This document shows, in pieces, positions 50,368 to 59,144 of a DNA stretch of 64,000 nucleotides (the first letter of the stretch is position 1; each line of letters starts with the position of its first letter). Source of the stretch: Picochlorum sp. 'celeri' (taxonomy: Eukaryota; Chlorophyta; Trebouxiophyceae); NCBI GenBank assembly GCA_010909725.1, contig JAACMV010000027.1:248001-312000 (forward strand), given 5' to 3'. The translations under genes were made by a program, and so were the position numbers. The notes under the pieces are model-generated. The model saw only the letters and a list, made by a program, of their open reading frames with translations. It did not search any database and was not told the DNA's origin.

Positions 50368-50584
50368 ATCGCCTGGTAGGCTACTGTAATATTATCAATA
50401 GTGTTCTTTATATGGTATTATTCTTGTAATGATACTTGTAGTATCACAGAGATGGTATAAAACAGGTCAAGGTTGTAGCAGAGTTCAACAGAGACGGAAT
50501 TTCCATCATCGTCAGCGTAACCCGTTTTGTGAGAGCAAGAGATTGCAACAAGAGTATAGAAAAGTACAAATACAGTGTAATGCA

Positions 50585-51628
50585 ATGTCGATCGGGCAAA
50601 GAATAGCCATGGAGGTGTCGCAGTTGACATGGCCTCAGATTGGAGTTTGTGTCGCTGCCTTGTACGCTTTGAAAGTCTTTATGGACTTTGTGCGTGCCAA
50701 TTGTGATCTTAATTTATTATCAAAACGCAAGAAGCCTCCCTTGGGGTACTTTTCGGGCAAAGTAGTGTGGATTGTTGGGGCGAGTCAGGGTCTGGGCAAG
50801 TCTTTGGCTGTTCGCTGGGCACAGGATGGTGCACGTGTGATTCTGTCATCTCGGCGCGAGACGAGTCTGATGAGTGTGAAGCGCGAGTGCTGTGTGTTTG
50901 TAGGAGAGGATGATGTCGTGGTGCTGCCGTTTGATATCACGGATTCGTATGCTAGGATTGAAAAGGTTGCCGAGGAAGCGTTTGCAGCATTTGGACACGT
51001 GGACTATATCGTATATAATGCGGGGGCGAGTCAGCATGGGCCGGTTGAAGAAACAAGCCATGAGGTTGCTGAGATGCTACTTCGAATGAATGTCATGGGT
51101 CAGATGGCTGTGGCGCGAGCGAGTTTGCCGTATATGCTTGAGAGGCGGGGTGGGCACCATGTGGTGATTGCAAGCATGGCATCTGCGGTTCCATCACCAG
51201 GTCAGGCGGTGTATGCTGCTGCAAAAAGTGCTGTGAAAGCTTACTTTTTATCCATGGCGACGGAGCTGTCCTCAAGGGGGATTGAAGTGACTGTTGTGAA
51301 TCCTGGGCCTATTGATGTGGGGGAGAATGCTCGGCCTAGAATGGTGTTTGGAAAAGATGGGTTGATGGAACAGAAGAATACGAGTGCAAGTAGTAAGAGA
51401 GTTTCAATTGATACAGTTACTGAACTCGTGTTACGGGCAGTGTATCATAAGGTGAATGATTGTTGGATCACAAGGCACCCTGTGTTGTTCATGGGATACT
51501 TGATGCAACTTGTTCCACGAGCAGCCTTGGTACTGTTGAAGAAAGTGGGGCCTGGGAGGGTGACGCAGCTGGATAAGGGCACAGGAACGGGATATGATGT
51601 CACAGCGATGTTACAAAAACGTACGTAG
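50585..51628 (+). CDS. Short-chain dehydrogenase/reductase (DHRS7/11-beta-HSD-like), membrane-anchored
   Basis: A single exon encodes 347 residues from the ATG at 50585. An ATG at 50429 would add 52 Gln/Arg-rich residues that could be a targeting leader; I cannot decide firmly. After a short hydrophobic anchor (IGVCVAALYALKVFM) comes the Rossmann fold: GASQGLGKSLA cofactor loop, FDITDS, NAGASQ, a catalytic Ser in IASMASA and YAAAK (Tyr-x3-Lys). NPGPIDV is the usual after-strand motif. Family members reduce steroids, retinoids, sphinganine precursors or other lipids with NADPH. Substrate unknown. Confidence 0.9.
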   Translation: MSIGQRIAMEVSQLTWPQIGVCVAALYALKVFMDFVRANCDLNLLSKRKKPPLGYFSGKVVWIVGASQGLGKSLAVRWAQDGARVILSSRRETSLMSVKRECCVFVGEDDVVVLPFDITDSYARIEKVAEEAFAAFGHVDYIVYNAGASQHGPVEETSHEVAEMLLRMNVMGQMAVARASLPYMLERRGGHHVVIASMASAVPSPGQAVYAAAKSAVKAYFLSMATELSSRGIEVTVVNPGPIDVGENARPRMVFGKDGLMEQKNTSASSKRVSIDTVTELVLRAVYHKVNDCWITRHPVLFMGYLMQLVPRAALVLLKKVGPGRVTQLDKGTGTGYDVTAMLQKRT

Positions 51629-51731
51629 AATATGCAATCTTTGATCGGTTTTGGATGGAAGGAAATATCCCTGCATTGGATTATTACACGTCGGTATTAA
51701 ATACAAATCCCACAGTCGACTTGACAAGCCC

Positions 51732-53348
51732 TTACAGTTTATAAATGGCAGTGTATTTCTCCTTCAAGTAATTGAGGAAGATTTGTGGATCCAATGGCTT
51801 CCCTGTCACCTTTGTCAGAAGATCGTCTGCAGTAGGATACAAACTACCCAAGGAATGGATATTCTCATTCAACCATTCTCGCAAAGGCTTGAAGTTTCCA
51901 TTCTTAATCTGCGAATCAAGATCAGGTATCTGCTGCTTGGCAGTTTCGAAAATCTGGACAGCAGACATGGCACCTAATGTGTACGTTGGGAAGTAGCCAA
52001 AGAGCCCTGCTGACCAATGGACATCTTGGAGGCATCCCTGGGCATCCGAGGCGGGGGTAACGCCAAGGTACTGCTGCATTTTTGAGTTCCAAACACTTGG
52101 AATATCCTCCACTTGCAACTCTCCTTCCACCAGAGCTTTTTCAATTTCAAATCTGAGGATGATGTGCATTGGGTAGGTGACTTCGTCTGATTCAACTCGA
52201 ATAAAGCTTTCCTTTTTCACCACGTTCAATGCTCTGTACAAGTCTTCTGGTGTTTTGGACTCTGGAAAGGCACCGGGGAATGATGTATGTAATTTGGGCA
52301 GCAAATAAGCAGCAAAAGGTTGGGATAATGCCACCATTCTCTCCCACAGTAGACTCTGGCTCTCATGGATGGCCATTCCGGCTGCTGAGTTCACCGGAAG
52401 ACCGTCATACTTGAGATTCCTTCCCTGTTCATACAATGCATGACCTGTTTCGTGGATCGCCCCTGTTAAACCTTCTGTGACATCATCCTTCTTGAAACGT
52501 GTCGTCATACGAACATCTGTAGGATGCGCTCCACCAGTGAAAGGGTGTACTGATACATCAAGTCTTCCCTTGTCCAAATCAAACCCAATAGCCACAGCAA
52601 TCTCTTTGCACAGTTCAGCCTGTGCATCAATATCAAATTCACCTTGGAGCCAAGAGTTATCTGGTTCTGTACCCTTTTCTCTAATTTCTGCCAAGAAAGG
52701 AATCAAGCCTTTCTTCACCTCGTCAAAAATTTCCGTAATTCGGGCAGCGGTGAGCCCAGCAGAGTAGTCATCCGCCAAAACATCATATGCAGGCTTTGAA
52801 GCATCCACCATGGCGGCCCTCTCCTTTCGGATTTCAATCCATTCATTCAATACAGGAGCAAACTGCTGAAAATCATTTTGCTCCCTCGCAGTCACCCATT
52901 GCAAATACCCTTTGGATTCCAATGCTGCTTCACGACGAACAAGGTCTTCCGTCACAGCTGTGCTCTTCTTGTAGTCTCGTCGAGTTTCGCGAATGTTTGC
53001 CAAGGCAAACTCGTCAAGAGAAGACAAGTCGGACGTTTCCAAGGTATCCAGCAATCTCCCAATCTCTGGATCCACAGATCTCTCGTGAATCACCCCAGCC
53101 AGGGCAGCCTTCTGGGCAGCTCGTGCCTGAGCAGCATTCTTTGGGAGCTGAACCATCTCATCCCAACCAAGAAGTCCCGAGATCCCGGCCAGAGCCGAGC
53201 AATCCTTTAGTTTGGACACCAAGGCTTCATATTCTTTCGTGACATCCACAGATGCTGTCGCCATGGTTCTTTGGATCCTCAAACGCCTTGAATGTGACAA
53301 TGACAATCTCGCAGCAGTAGAACGAGCCAAGAGCCTCGATTGGAGCAT
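51732..53348 (-). CDS. M32-family (Taq-type) metallocarboxypeptidase
   Basis: A single exon encodes 538 residues. The zinc-binding HETGH is at residues 299-303, with the third ligand Glu in the downstream HESQSLLWER block; HPFTGG (268-273) and DVRMTTRF are M32 signatures. These enzymes remove C-terminal residues from peptides. The first ~29 residues (MLQSRLLARSTAARLSLSHS...) form a basic amphipathic leader, suggesting mitochondrial or plastid import; a second Met at 29 could start a cytosolic form. The family is mostly prokaryotic with members in protists and algae. Tail-to-tail with the SDR gene. Confidence 0.96.
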   Translation of the reverse strand: MLQSRLLARSTAARLSLSHSRRLRIQRTMATASVDVTKEYEALVSKLKDCSALAGISGLLGWDEMVQLPKNAAQARAAQKAALAGVIHERSVDPEIGRLLDTLETSDLSSLDEFALANIRETRRDYKKSTAVTEDLVRREAALESKGYLQWVTAREQNDFQQFAPVLNEWIEIRKERAAMVDASKPAYDVLADDYSAGLTAARITEIFDEVKKGLIPFLAEIREKGTEPDNSWLQGEFDIDAQAELCKEIAVAIGFDLDKGRLDVSVHPFTGGAHPTDVRMTTRFKKDDVTEGLTGAIHETGHALYEQGRNLKYDGLPVNSAAGMAIHESQSLLWERMVALSQPFAAYLLPKLHTSFPGAFPESKTPEDLYRALNVVKKESFIRVESDEVTYPMHIILRFEIEKALVEGELQVEDIPSVWNSKMQQYLGVTPASDAQGCLQDVHWSAGLFGYFPTYTLGAMSAVQIFETAKQQIPDLDSQIKNGNFKPLREWLNENIHSLGSLYPTADDLLTKVTGKPLDPQIFLNYLKEKYTAIYKL

Positions 53349-53587
53349 TTAAATACAACACTGAAAACTACGATTCGTTTCTGAAATATTGAATGGGAAT
53401 TCAGTCTACTTGACCCACATGTGGCAGACCACCGCTTGACCCGTTCGAATTCGAATCACGCATCTTAAAAAGAGAAAATGAAGAACCCTGGATGAATCCC
53501 CTAGGTGTGGCAGTACAAATATGAACAAATGTCTGATGAACCCTGTGTAATTATTGGGTGTCTGCAAAGAAGAAGCTCTGACGAGCA

Positions 53588-56500
53588 ATGGATGGCGTCG
53601 ACTTTTCTCTCTCCCTGCACAGGGGTATCTCTGCTTCCAGCAGTAGTGGTCTGCGAGGCTTACGAGGTGCTTCAAGGGCTGAAGATAGTAGAAATGAGGT
53701 TCTCCAACAGGTCAAAGAGGAGAGGGAGAAGCGTAAATACGAGAGAATGTTGCCGAGAGCAGCGATACAAGTTCAAAAGACTTTTCGAGCTTGGAGAGCG
53801 AGGCAGGAATTAAAGTCTCAACTTCATGTTCGCCTTGACGACGCGCTGAGCTCTGTTGCTGATCGAGCGATGCAGCTTGACGAAATGCTGTACTCGATTT
53901 GTCCTCTGGTTTTTGCTCTGTATCTACCCTTTGATTATCAGGACCCTGATCGTACTGCCGAGATGTACTTGGCTGAATCTGCGGAACAGAATTTGTGTAT
54001 ATTCCTTGGGTTATTCCATAAACAGATAGCATATACAGGAGATGATGTATCCTTGTATTCATTGCATGATATTGCCACTGAAGATGATTTGCAAAACTAT
54101 GTGGATGATATGTTGCACTGCATCAAGAAAATGGTGTTGCTGTGCTCTGGCATTCTAGGGAGTTTGGAGGGTGTAGATGGGGACTCATCATCAATGTTGG
54201 CTCGCTGTGCAGCTGCGCGTATACTATTTGTTTTATCTGATGAGAAGTTTTGGGCGCAGGCGTGCAGCCTTGAAACTCGGTCTGGGCAGCGAGTGGAGGG
54301 ATCTGTCATTTTTGTTACACTCATGGAATGGTGGGTCTCGAAACCCTGTGTTGCTACTGCCACGGCACGTTTTTGGAAGATTATACAGTCTTCAAAAAGA
54401 TTGGAAAATGATACATTAGTGAAGACGGCAGTTGCAAATGCTTGCCAGAGTCAGATCCATGTTTGTACTTCTCTAGAGGGGAACATGGAGAATGCTTGCA
54501 CAGCGGCACTTGTTGAACATATTTTGGTGATACCAAGAATTCTACAATACAGTGCCAAAATAATGTCTTCTATGGTGCATCTCCCTTTGTTAAGGAGTAT
54601 TGCATCTGTGGTATGCAATGGCATGGTTGATTGTGAGTCCACCACAGGCTGCGCTCATGTGCTGATGAATTTCACACTAGCAGTGAAGGCTGCTCTGAGA
54701 GAATGCGTCATGACCAATTTACATGATCCAATATTTACATCATTCTTTTCTACTGTATCCCGACGCATACGGCAAGGTGATATGGCCTTGACAGAGCATG
54801 ATTTTGATCAGTTGCGCTTGGGCTCCACAGTGAAGATGTTCTATACAGGATTTCCAGCCATTCATGACTTTGTCGGCTTGTATTACAATATTACATGCGC
54901 TCTTGATCCAGGGAGTAGTATTTTAGGGTATATATCTTGTGATCCAGGTATTCTTCTATCATTGTGGAGAGAGATATCCTCTCAGTTGGGTGTCCCTGAG
55001 CTTGTGAAACACAGTCAGACGGTCATGCCTCTGGTTGAGAGAAGCTTGCGCTCGATTGCTCGTGAAATGAGGGCATTATTTTATATCTTTACATCATCAT
55101 ATAGTGAATATATACGCTATATTGATGATACAGAGTTTCGTGGATCTCCTGTGCTTACTCTAGGACATCATAGAGCTATTGCTGCAGCCATGAATGGGAT
55201 GCTGTTTTACACATTCGTCCCTTCTGATCAGGATATTGGCCACTATAGCGAAGAATTTGAGAAGTATGAGTCTCGGTTCATACCAGATATGAAGAATGCA
55301 ATCAGCACGCTTATTAGAACTTTGTTTGAGAAGAATGAGAGACATGCTTTTTGTGATTCAGACATGTGGGTTCTTCCATACAAGGAGGCCATACGCAAAA
55401 GGCATGGCAACGGCCTGGACTCCAAAAGTATTCTGAATGCGTTTGAAAATATGGAAGTGAACGACCACCGTGGAGATCTTCCCGGCATTCTCTCGCTGCT
55501 GTTTGTCGCGCCATCAAGCGTTGCATTTTCAGCCAGGGTAGACATTTTTAGAACAGGCCTTGTGTCCGCAGATAGAACTGCAAGAGGATACCACCTTTCC
55601 CCAGCACAAGGTGGAATGCCACCAGTGAGAATATCTGTACATAGGAGTAGACTGGTAGAAGATATGTTGTCGCAAGTGGGGGGAAGTAACTTGGGTTTGT
55701 TGAAGCGTCCTCTCAGCGTGACATTTATTTCCAAAGATGGACTCCAGGAGGCCGGTATAGATATGGGTGGGCTGACTAAAGAGTTGCTCACTCTTGCAAT
55801 GAAGGAAATCTGCGATCCAAATCGAGGAATACTGTGCGCCACTTCTCGGGATGGATCATTATACCCATCCCCACTGGCATCATCAGCTCTTGGTGAGGAC
55901 GGTGCACTCGAGCTGCTTCAATTGGCAGGCGCTTTGCTCGGAAAAGCTCTCTACGAAAACTTTTTGATACAAGTCCCTTTCGCCACATTTTTCATCGGGC
56001 GCTTGTTGGGAAACATGCCGAGCGTTGACGATTTAGAATCGCTGGATCCACAATTGTATAGAAATCTGTTGCAGTTGAAGCAATACCCTCGAGAGGTTGT
56101 GGATAATTTGGGGCTTTATTTTACGGCCGAGATGGATATTCTAGGTTCTCATGTTGAAGAAGAGCTGATACCGAATGGAAGTCAAGAAATGGTGACTTAT
56201 GAGAACAGGGTACGCTACATATCCCTCTTGGCTGACTGGCACCTCAGAAAACGCTTAGACACGGCTTCCAAAGCCTTCATGAAAGGCCTGTCGGCCATCT
56301 TTCCCCCATCATGGCTTCGTATATTCAGTCCAAAAGAAATAAACATGCTTCTTGGGGGAGGAAAAGATGGCCACATTGATATTCAGGACTTGAAAAAGCA
56401 TTGCAGATTCACAGGAGGCTACACCGACACATCAAGGCCCGTCAAATTATTCTGGAAAGTTGTCGCCTCTATGGACCAGGAAACTATTAGACAGCTATTG

Positions 56501-56752
56501 AAATTCGCCACAGCGACAACTGCAGCACCCCTTGGAGGCTTCAAGTACATGAATCCTCCATTCACAATCCAACAGGCTGCCTCAGATCTGGTCCACCCTG
56601 CCATGGGGCTCTTTGGTGGATCGAAGGAGCGTCTCCCATCAGCATCGACATGCTCAAACACCCTTCGATTACCACCATATATGAGAGAGAAAATAATGCG
56701 AGAAAAATTACTCTACGCCATTCGATCGGATGCAGGATTTGACTTATCCTAA
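53588..56752 (+). CDS. HECT-type E3 ubiquitin ligase, UBE3C/UPL6-7-like
   Basis: A single exon encodes 1054 residues. The N-terminus has an IQ-type motif (AAIQVQKTFRAWRARQEL, about 58-75), as in UBE3B/UBE3C and plant UPL6/UPL7. The middle is an alpha-helical region without repeats that I can name. The HECT domain spans about 700-1054: GIDMGGLTKELL, LGKALYENFLIQVPFA, a C-lobe with LPSASTCSNTLRLP carrying the catalytic Cys at 1022. It accepts ubiquitin from an E2 and transfers it to substrates; the UBE3C group is linked to proteasome-bound chain elongation. Substrates unknown. Confidence 0.95.
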   Translation: MDGVDFSLSLHRGISASSSSGLRGLRGASRAEDSRNEVLQQVKEEREKRKYERMLPRAAIQVQKTFRAWRARQELKSQLHVRLDDALSSVADRAMQLDEMLYSICPLVFALYLPFDYQDPDRTAEMYLAESAEQNLCIFLGLFHKQIAYTGDDVSLYSLHDIATEDDLQNYVDDMLHCIKKMVLLCSGILGSLEGVDGDSSSMLARCAAARILFVLSDEKFWAQACSLETRSGQRVEGSVIFVTLMEWWVSKPCVATATARFWKIIQSSKRLENDTLVKTAVANACQSQIHVCTSLEGNMENACTAALVEHILVIPRILQYSAKIMSSMVHLPLLRSIASVVCNGMVDCESTTGCAHVLMNFTLAVKAALRECVMTNLHDPIFTSFFSTVSRRIRQGDMALTEHDFDQLRLGSTVKMFYTGFPAIHDFVGLYYNITCALDPGSSILGYISCDPGILLSLWREISSQLGVPELVKHSQTVMPLVERSLRSIAREMRALFYIFTSSYSEYIRYIDDTEFRGSPVLTLGHHRAIAAAMNGMLFYTFVPSDQDIGHYSEEFEKYESRFIPDMKNAISTLIRTLFEKNERHAFCDSDMWVLPYKEAIRKRHGNGLDSKSILNAFENMEVNDHRGDLPGILSLLFVAPSSVAFSARVDIFRTGLVSADRTARGYHLSPAQGGMPPVRISVHRSRLVEDMLSQVGGSNLGLLKRPLSVTFISKDGLQEAGIDMGGLTKELLTLAMKEICDPNRGILCATSRDGSLYPSPLASSALGEDGALELLQLAGALLGKALYENFLIQVPFATFFIGRLLGNMPSVDDLESLDPQLYRNLLQLKQYPREVVDNLGLYFTAEMDILGSHVEEELIPNGSQEMVTYENRVRYISLLADWHLRKRLDTASKAFMKGLSAIFPPSWLRIFSPKEINMLLGGGKDGHIDIQDLKKHCRFTGGYTDTSRPVKLFWKVVASMDQETIRQLLKFATATTAAPLGGFKYMNPPFTIQQAASDLVHPAMGLFGGSKERLPSASTCSNTLRLPPYMREKIMREKLLYAIRSDAGFDLS

Positions 56753-56816
56753 ACACAGGTCACATGCAGTCGATACTGCTTACAACATCTATTATAACAA
56801 CATGAAAAAGAAAAGT

Positions 56817-57469
56817 TTAAATGCGGAAAGTCATATGACGCAACACATTCAACTCTGCCCCCGCTGTTGGAGTAGAGAGCAACTTCTGAACTGGTGCCAC
56901 CACCTGTGGGTTGGCATTGAAGGTGTACAGCACGTAAATTCCATCCACAAACGACTTGATTGGATACGCCAGTCTCTGACGGCCTCTGATGGTAACGTCA
57001 ATATCAGTTGCGCCACTCTTCCTCAAGAATGCCTCGAACTTTGCTAATTCTGAATCCCTCTGTTCGTCAGTCATATCTGGGCGAAGCACCACCATAGTTT
57101 CGTACGACACCTGATCCGAAGCATTATCTACAGCATCCACAGCAGCCTACACAATACAATTACTCCATGTCAGGAGACGAAATCATATCAATCCCAATCG
57201 GTCCCATTCATTGTGCTATCGCAGAAACATGCAGACATGGCAGCCAGCAGTTTCTACAACCACGCAATGCGCCCATCAGAACACAACCATACCTTGCAAC
57301 CGACGAAAGATGCTCTTGAGGAAATCATTTTCTCCACAAATACAGTAGATGAACGATGCTGGGCAACATATGGCTGCTGGCGTGGGGCCATGGCCAAGCG
57401 GCAGCCCTGCGCTGCCACACGACTGGCTGTCACTGTAGTCTGTGGAGTTGCAAATGATCTAGATGCCAT
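56817..57469 (-). CDS. Organellar ribosomal protein bS6 precursor
   Basis: Exons 57469-57293 and 57146-56817 encode 168 residues. The 146-nt phase-0 intron (GTATGG...GTGTAG) separates the leader from the mature protein at ...FVGCK/AAVDAVDNASD. The mature part is S6-like: YETMVVLRPDMTDEQRD, a central IRGRQRLAYPIKSFVDGIYVLY, and a C-terminal VLRHMTFRI strand. It belongs to the small subunit of the plastid (more likely) or mitochondrial ribosome. The leader is rich in Ala, Ser, Thr, Arg and Gln. An intron at the presequence boundary fits exon-shuffled leader acquisition. Divergent from the NSRP1-like gene. Confidence 0.94.
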
Positions 57470-57688
57470 TTTATATAAATCTATAGTTGATTGTATTCAC
57501 AGTCGATAGCACATTGTCCATATAATCGCCAGACGTCGAATTCTGCACCGTCGGCCAGACGACTCTCCCGAAAGTTTGTCCACTCAAGGGCTCTCCCGAA
57601 ATGCTGTCTCCTCCTGCTCAGGGCAGATGGACACTCAAAGGTTGTGTAGTCGCCCAGCATGCCACTACATTTTTTCACAAATGTTACT

Positions 57689-58720
57689 ATGAGTCCATCA
57701 GGGAAGAAGGAGGAGGATCGGGTGATTATTGGTGAAAAGGGCGTGTCGTATGGTCTTCAGATTCGAAAACCTGTCCCTGGAAGAGGTCGACAGCCACCTA
57801 CCAAGCCTGCAAAGAAGACCAAAAACATATTTGGAGATGATGATGACGAAGATGATATCCAAGAGGGGGAAGAAAAGCGACCAATGTCTCATGTAGGGAG
57901 AATGATTGCTCAGCAGGCAGCTGCAGCAAAGACGAACAAAAAGGTGCTCGAAATGCAGGCTGAAGCGCTTCAGCAGGATGCTAATATATTTGACTATGAT
58001 TCTCATTTTGATTCAATTCAGCAATCTAGGTCTGCGCCGAAAATTGATGAGAAAGTAAGCAGGCAACCAAAGTATATTGCCAACCTGTTGGAGACTGCAG
58101 AGCATAGGAAGCGAGAGCAGGATGTGTTGTACGAGAAGCGTTTAGAAAAGGAACGGAAAGCTGAGGAACATATATATGGTACTACAGAAAAGTTTGTGAC
58201 ATCTGCGTATAGAAAGAAACTCGAAGAGGAGCAAAAGTGGAAGTTGGAGCAGGAGAAGAAACAGCGGGAAGAGGAACAAGAGGCTGTGGAGAAGAAGGGC
58301 CACATGGGTGATTTCTACCGTAACTTATTCAAGTCGAATGTTGATTTTATTGGATCAAGTAGATATGCAGAGGAAACAAAGAGCAAAGAGCAAGGTATGG
58401 ATACTTCAGGTGCTGTTGACACGAGGGATGCTCACCACGTGAAAGAGGAACGTGCACCTGATACTGTATCAGTTCCTGCTGCCACCATAGAGTCTCGTGA
58501 ACGAGATGAAAGGCGAAGAGGAGATACATCGTCTCCTAGAGAGCCCACAGTTGCCGAAGAAACACCTGGTCCTGCAGCAGTAGTAGAAGAAGAAGAAAAA
58601 GAAGAGGAAAAAGAAGAAGAAAAAGAAGAGGAGCGAGCTGAGAGGCTCAAGAGAGAACGAGAAGAGAAAATTAAAGCTGCCAAAGAGCGGTATCTGGCCC
58701 GAAAGAAAATCAAGGAATAA
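57689..58720 (+). CDS. NSRP1 (CCDC55)-like nuclear speckle splicing regulator
   Basis: A single exon encodes 343 residues from MSPSGKKEEDR; an in-frame ATG 30 nt upstream (57659) would add ten residues including HFFTN and seems less likely. Family features: VSYGLQIRKP start, FGDDDDEDD, the block ALQQDANIFDYDSHFDSI, PKYIANLLETAEHRKREQD, and EKFVTSAYRKKLEEE followed by KKGHMGDFYRNL. The rest is a highly charged coiled coil with a Glu/Lys run (58590-58640). In animals NSRP1 is an SR-related speckle protein that influences splice-site choice. The gene is divergent from bS6 with 219 nt between starts. Confidence 0.93.
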   Translation: MSPSGKKEEDRVIIGEKGVSYGLQIRKPVPGRGRQPPTKPAKKTKNIFGDDDDEDDIQEGEEKRPMSHVGRMIAQQAAAAKTNKKVLEMQAEALQQDANIFDYDSHFDSIQQSRSAPKIDEKVSRQPKYIANLLETAEHRKREQDVLYEKRLEKERKAEEHIYGTTEKFVTSAYRKKLEEEQKWKLEQEKKQREEEQEAVEKKGHMGDFYRNLFKSNVDFIGSSRYAEETKSKEQGMDTSGAVDTRDAHHVKEERAPDTVSVPAATIESRERDERRRGDTSSPREPTVAEETPGPAAVVEEEEKEEEKEEEKEEERAERLKREREEKIKAAKERYLARKKIKE

Positions 58721-59144
58721 TACCATGCCAACAGCTGTTGAATTCTAACTAATTAAGGAATTCCTTGAATGAAAAAACAAATTCAAAATTCGCGAGACAA
58801 GGAAGAACCGACCGGATGAAAGTCTTCCCTACCATCCATGCCCTGTATCTCATAAATATTGAATTTATTTAATACGACCATATATGCGCAACAGTGTGGT
58901 TTGCTATTCTTACGTCAAACCCGAGTGAAGCGTCGTTGTTGACATTTCGTTGTCAACAGTAGATCAAACAAACTCGGCGATTTGCATCGCATAGTTGGTC
59001 TAGTTATTGTTTATACCAATATTCATCTCATATATTTTAAAATCTATCCCTGTCGAGCTGATCTTGTACTGGTAGGTGGAGTTGGTTCAAATATTGTTAA
59101 CAGCTAGAGACCTGACGATATCTGTCCATGGTGTTGTAGGAGAT
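58721..59144. promoter_or_regulatory. Spacer between NSRP1-like and CHD genes
   Basis: About 420 bases on the same strand. An inverted repeat with 8-bp arms TGTTGACA/TGTCAACA and a 6-nt loop lies at 58937-58958; the arms contain TTGAC, the W-box core. The CHD frame is open 23 codons upstream of its first ATG but only from a GTG. No other gene seen. Confidence 0.4.

Noticed and set aside
53440..53460. TTCGAATTCGAA palindrome resembling a T-loop (GTTCGAATC)
   Set aside because: No cloverleaf around it; it is simply a short palindrome in a divergent spacer.
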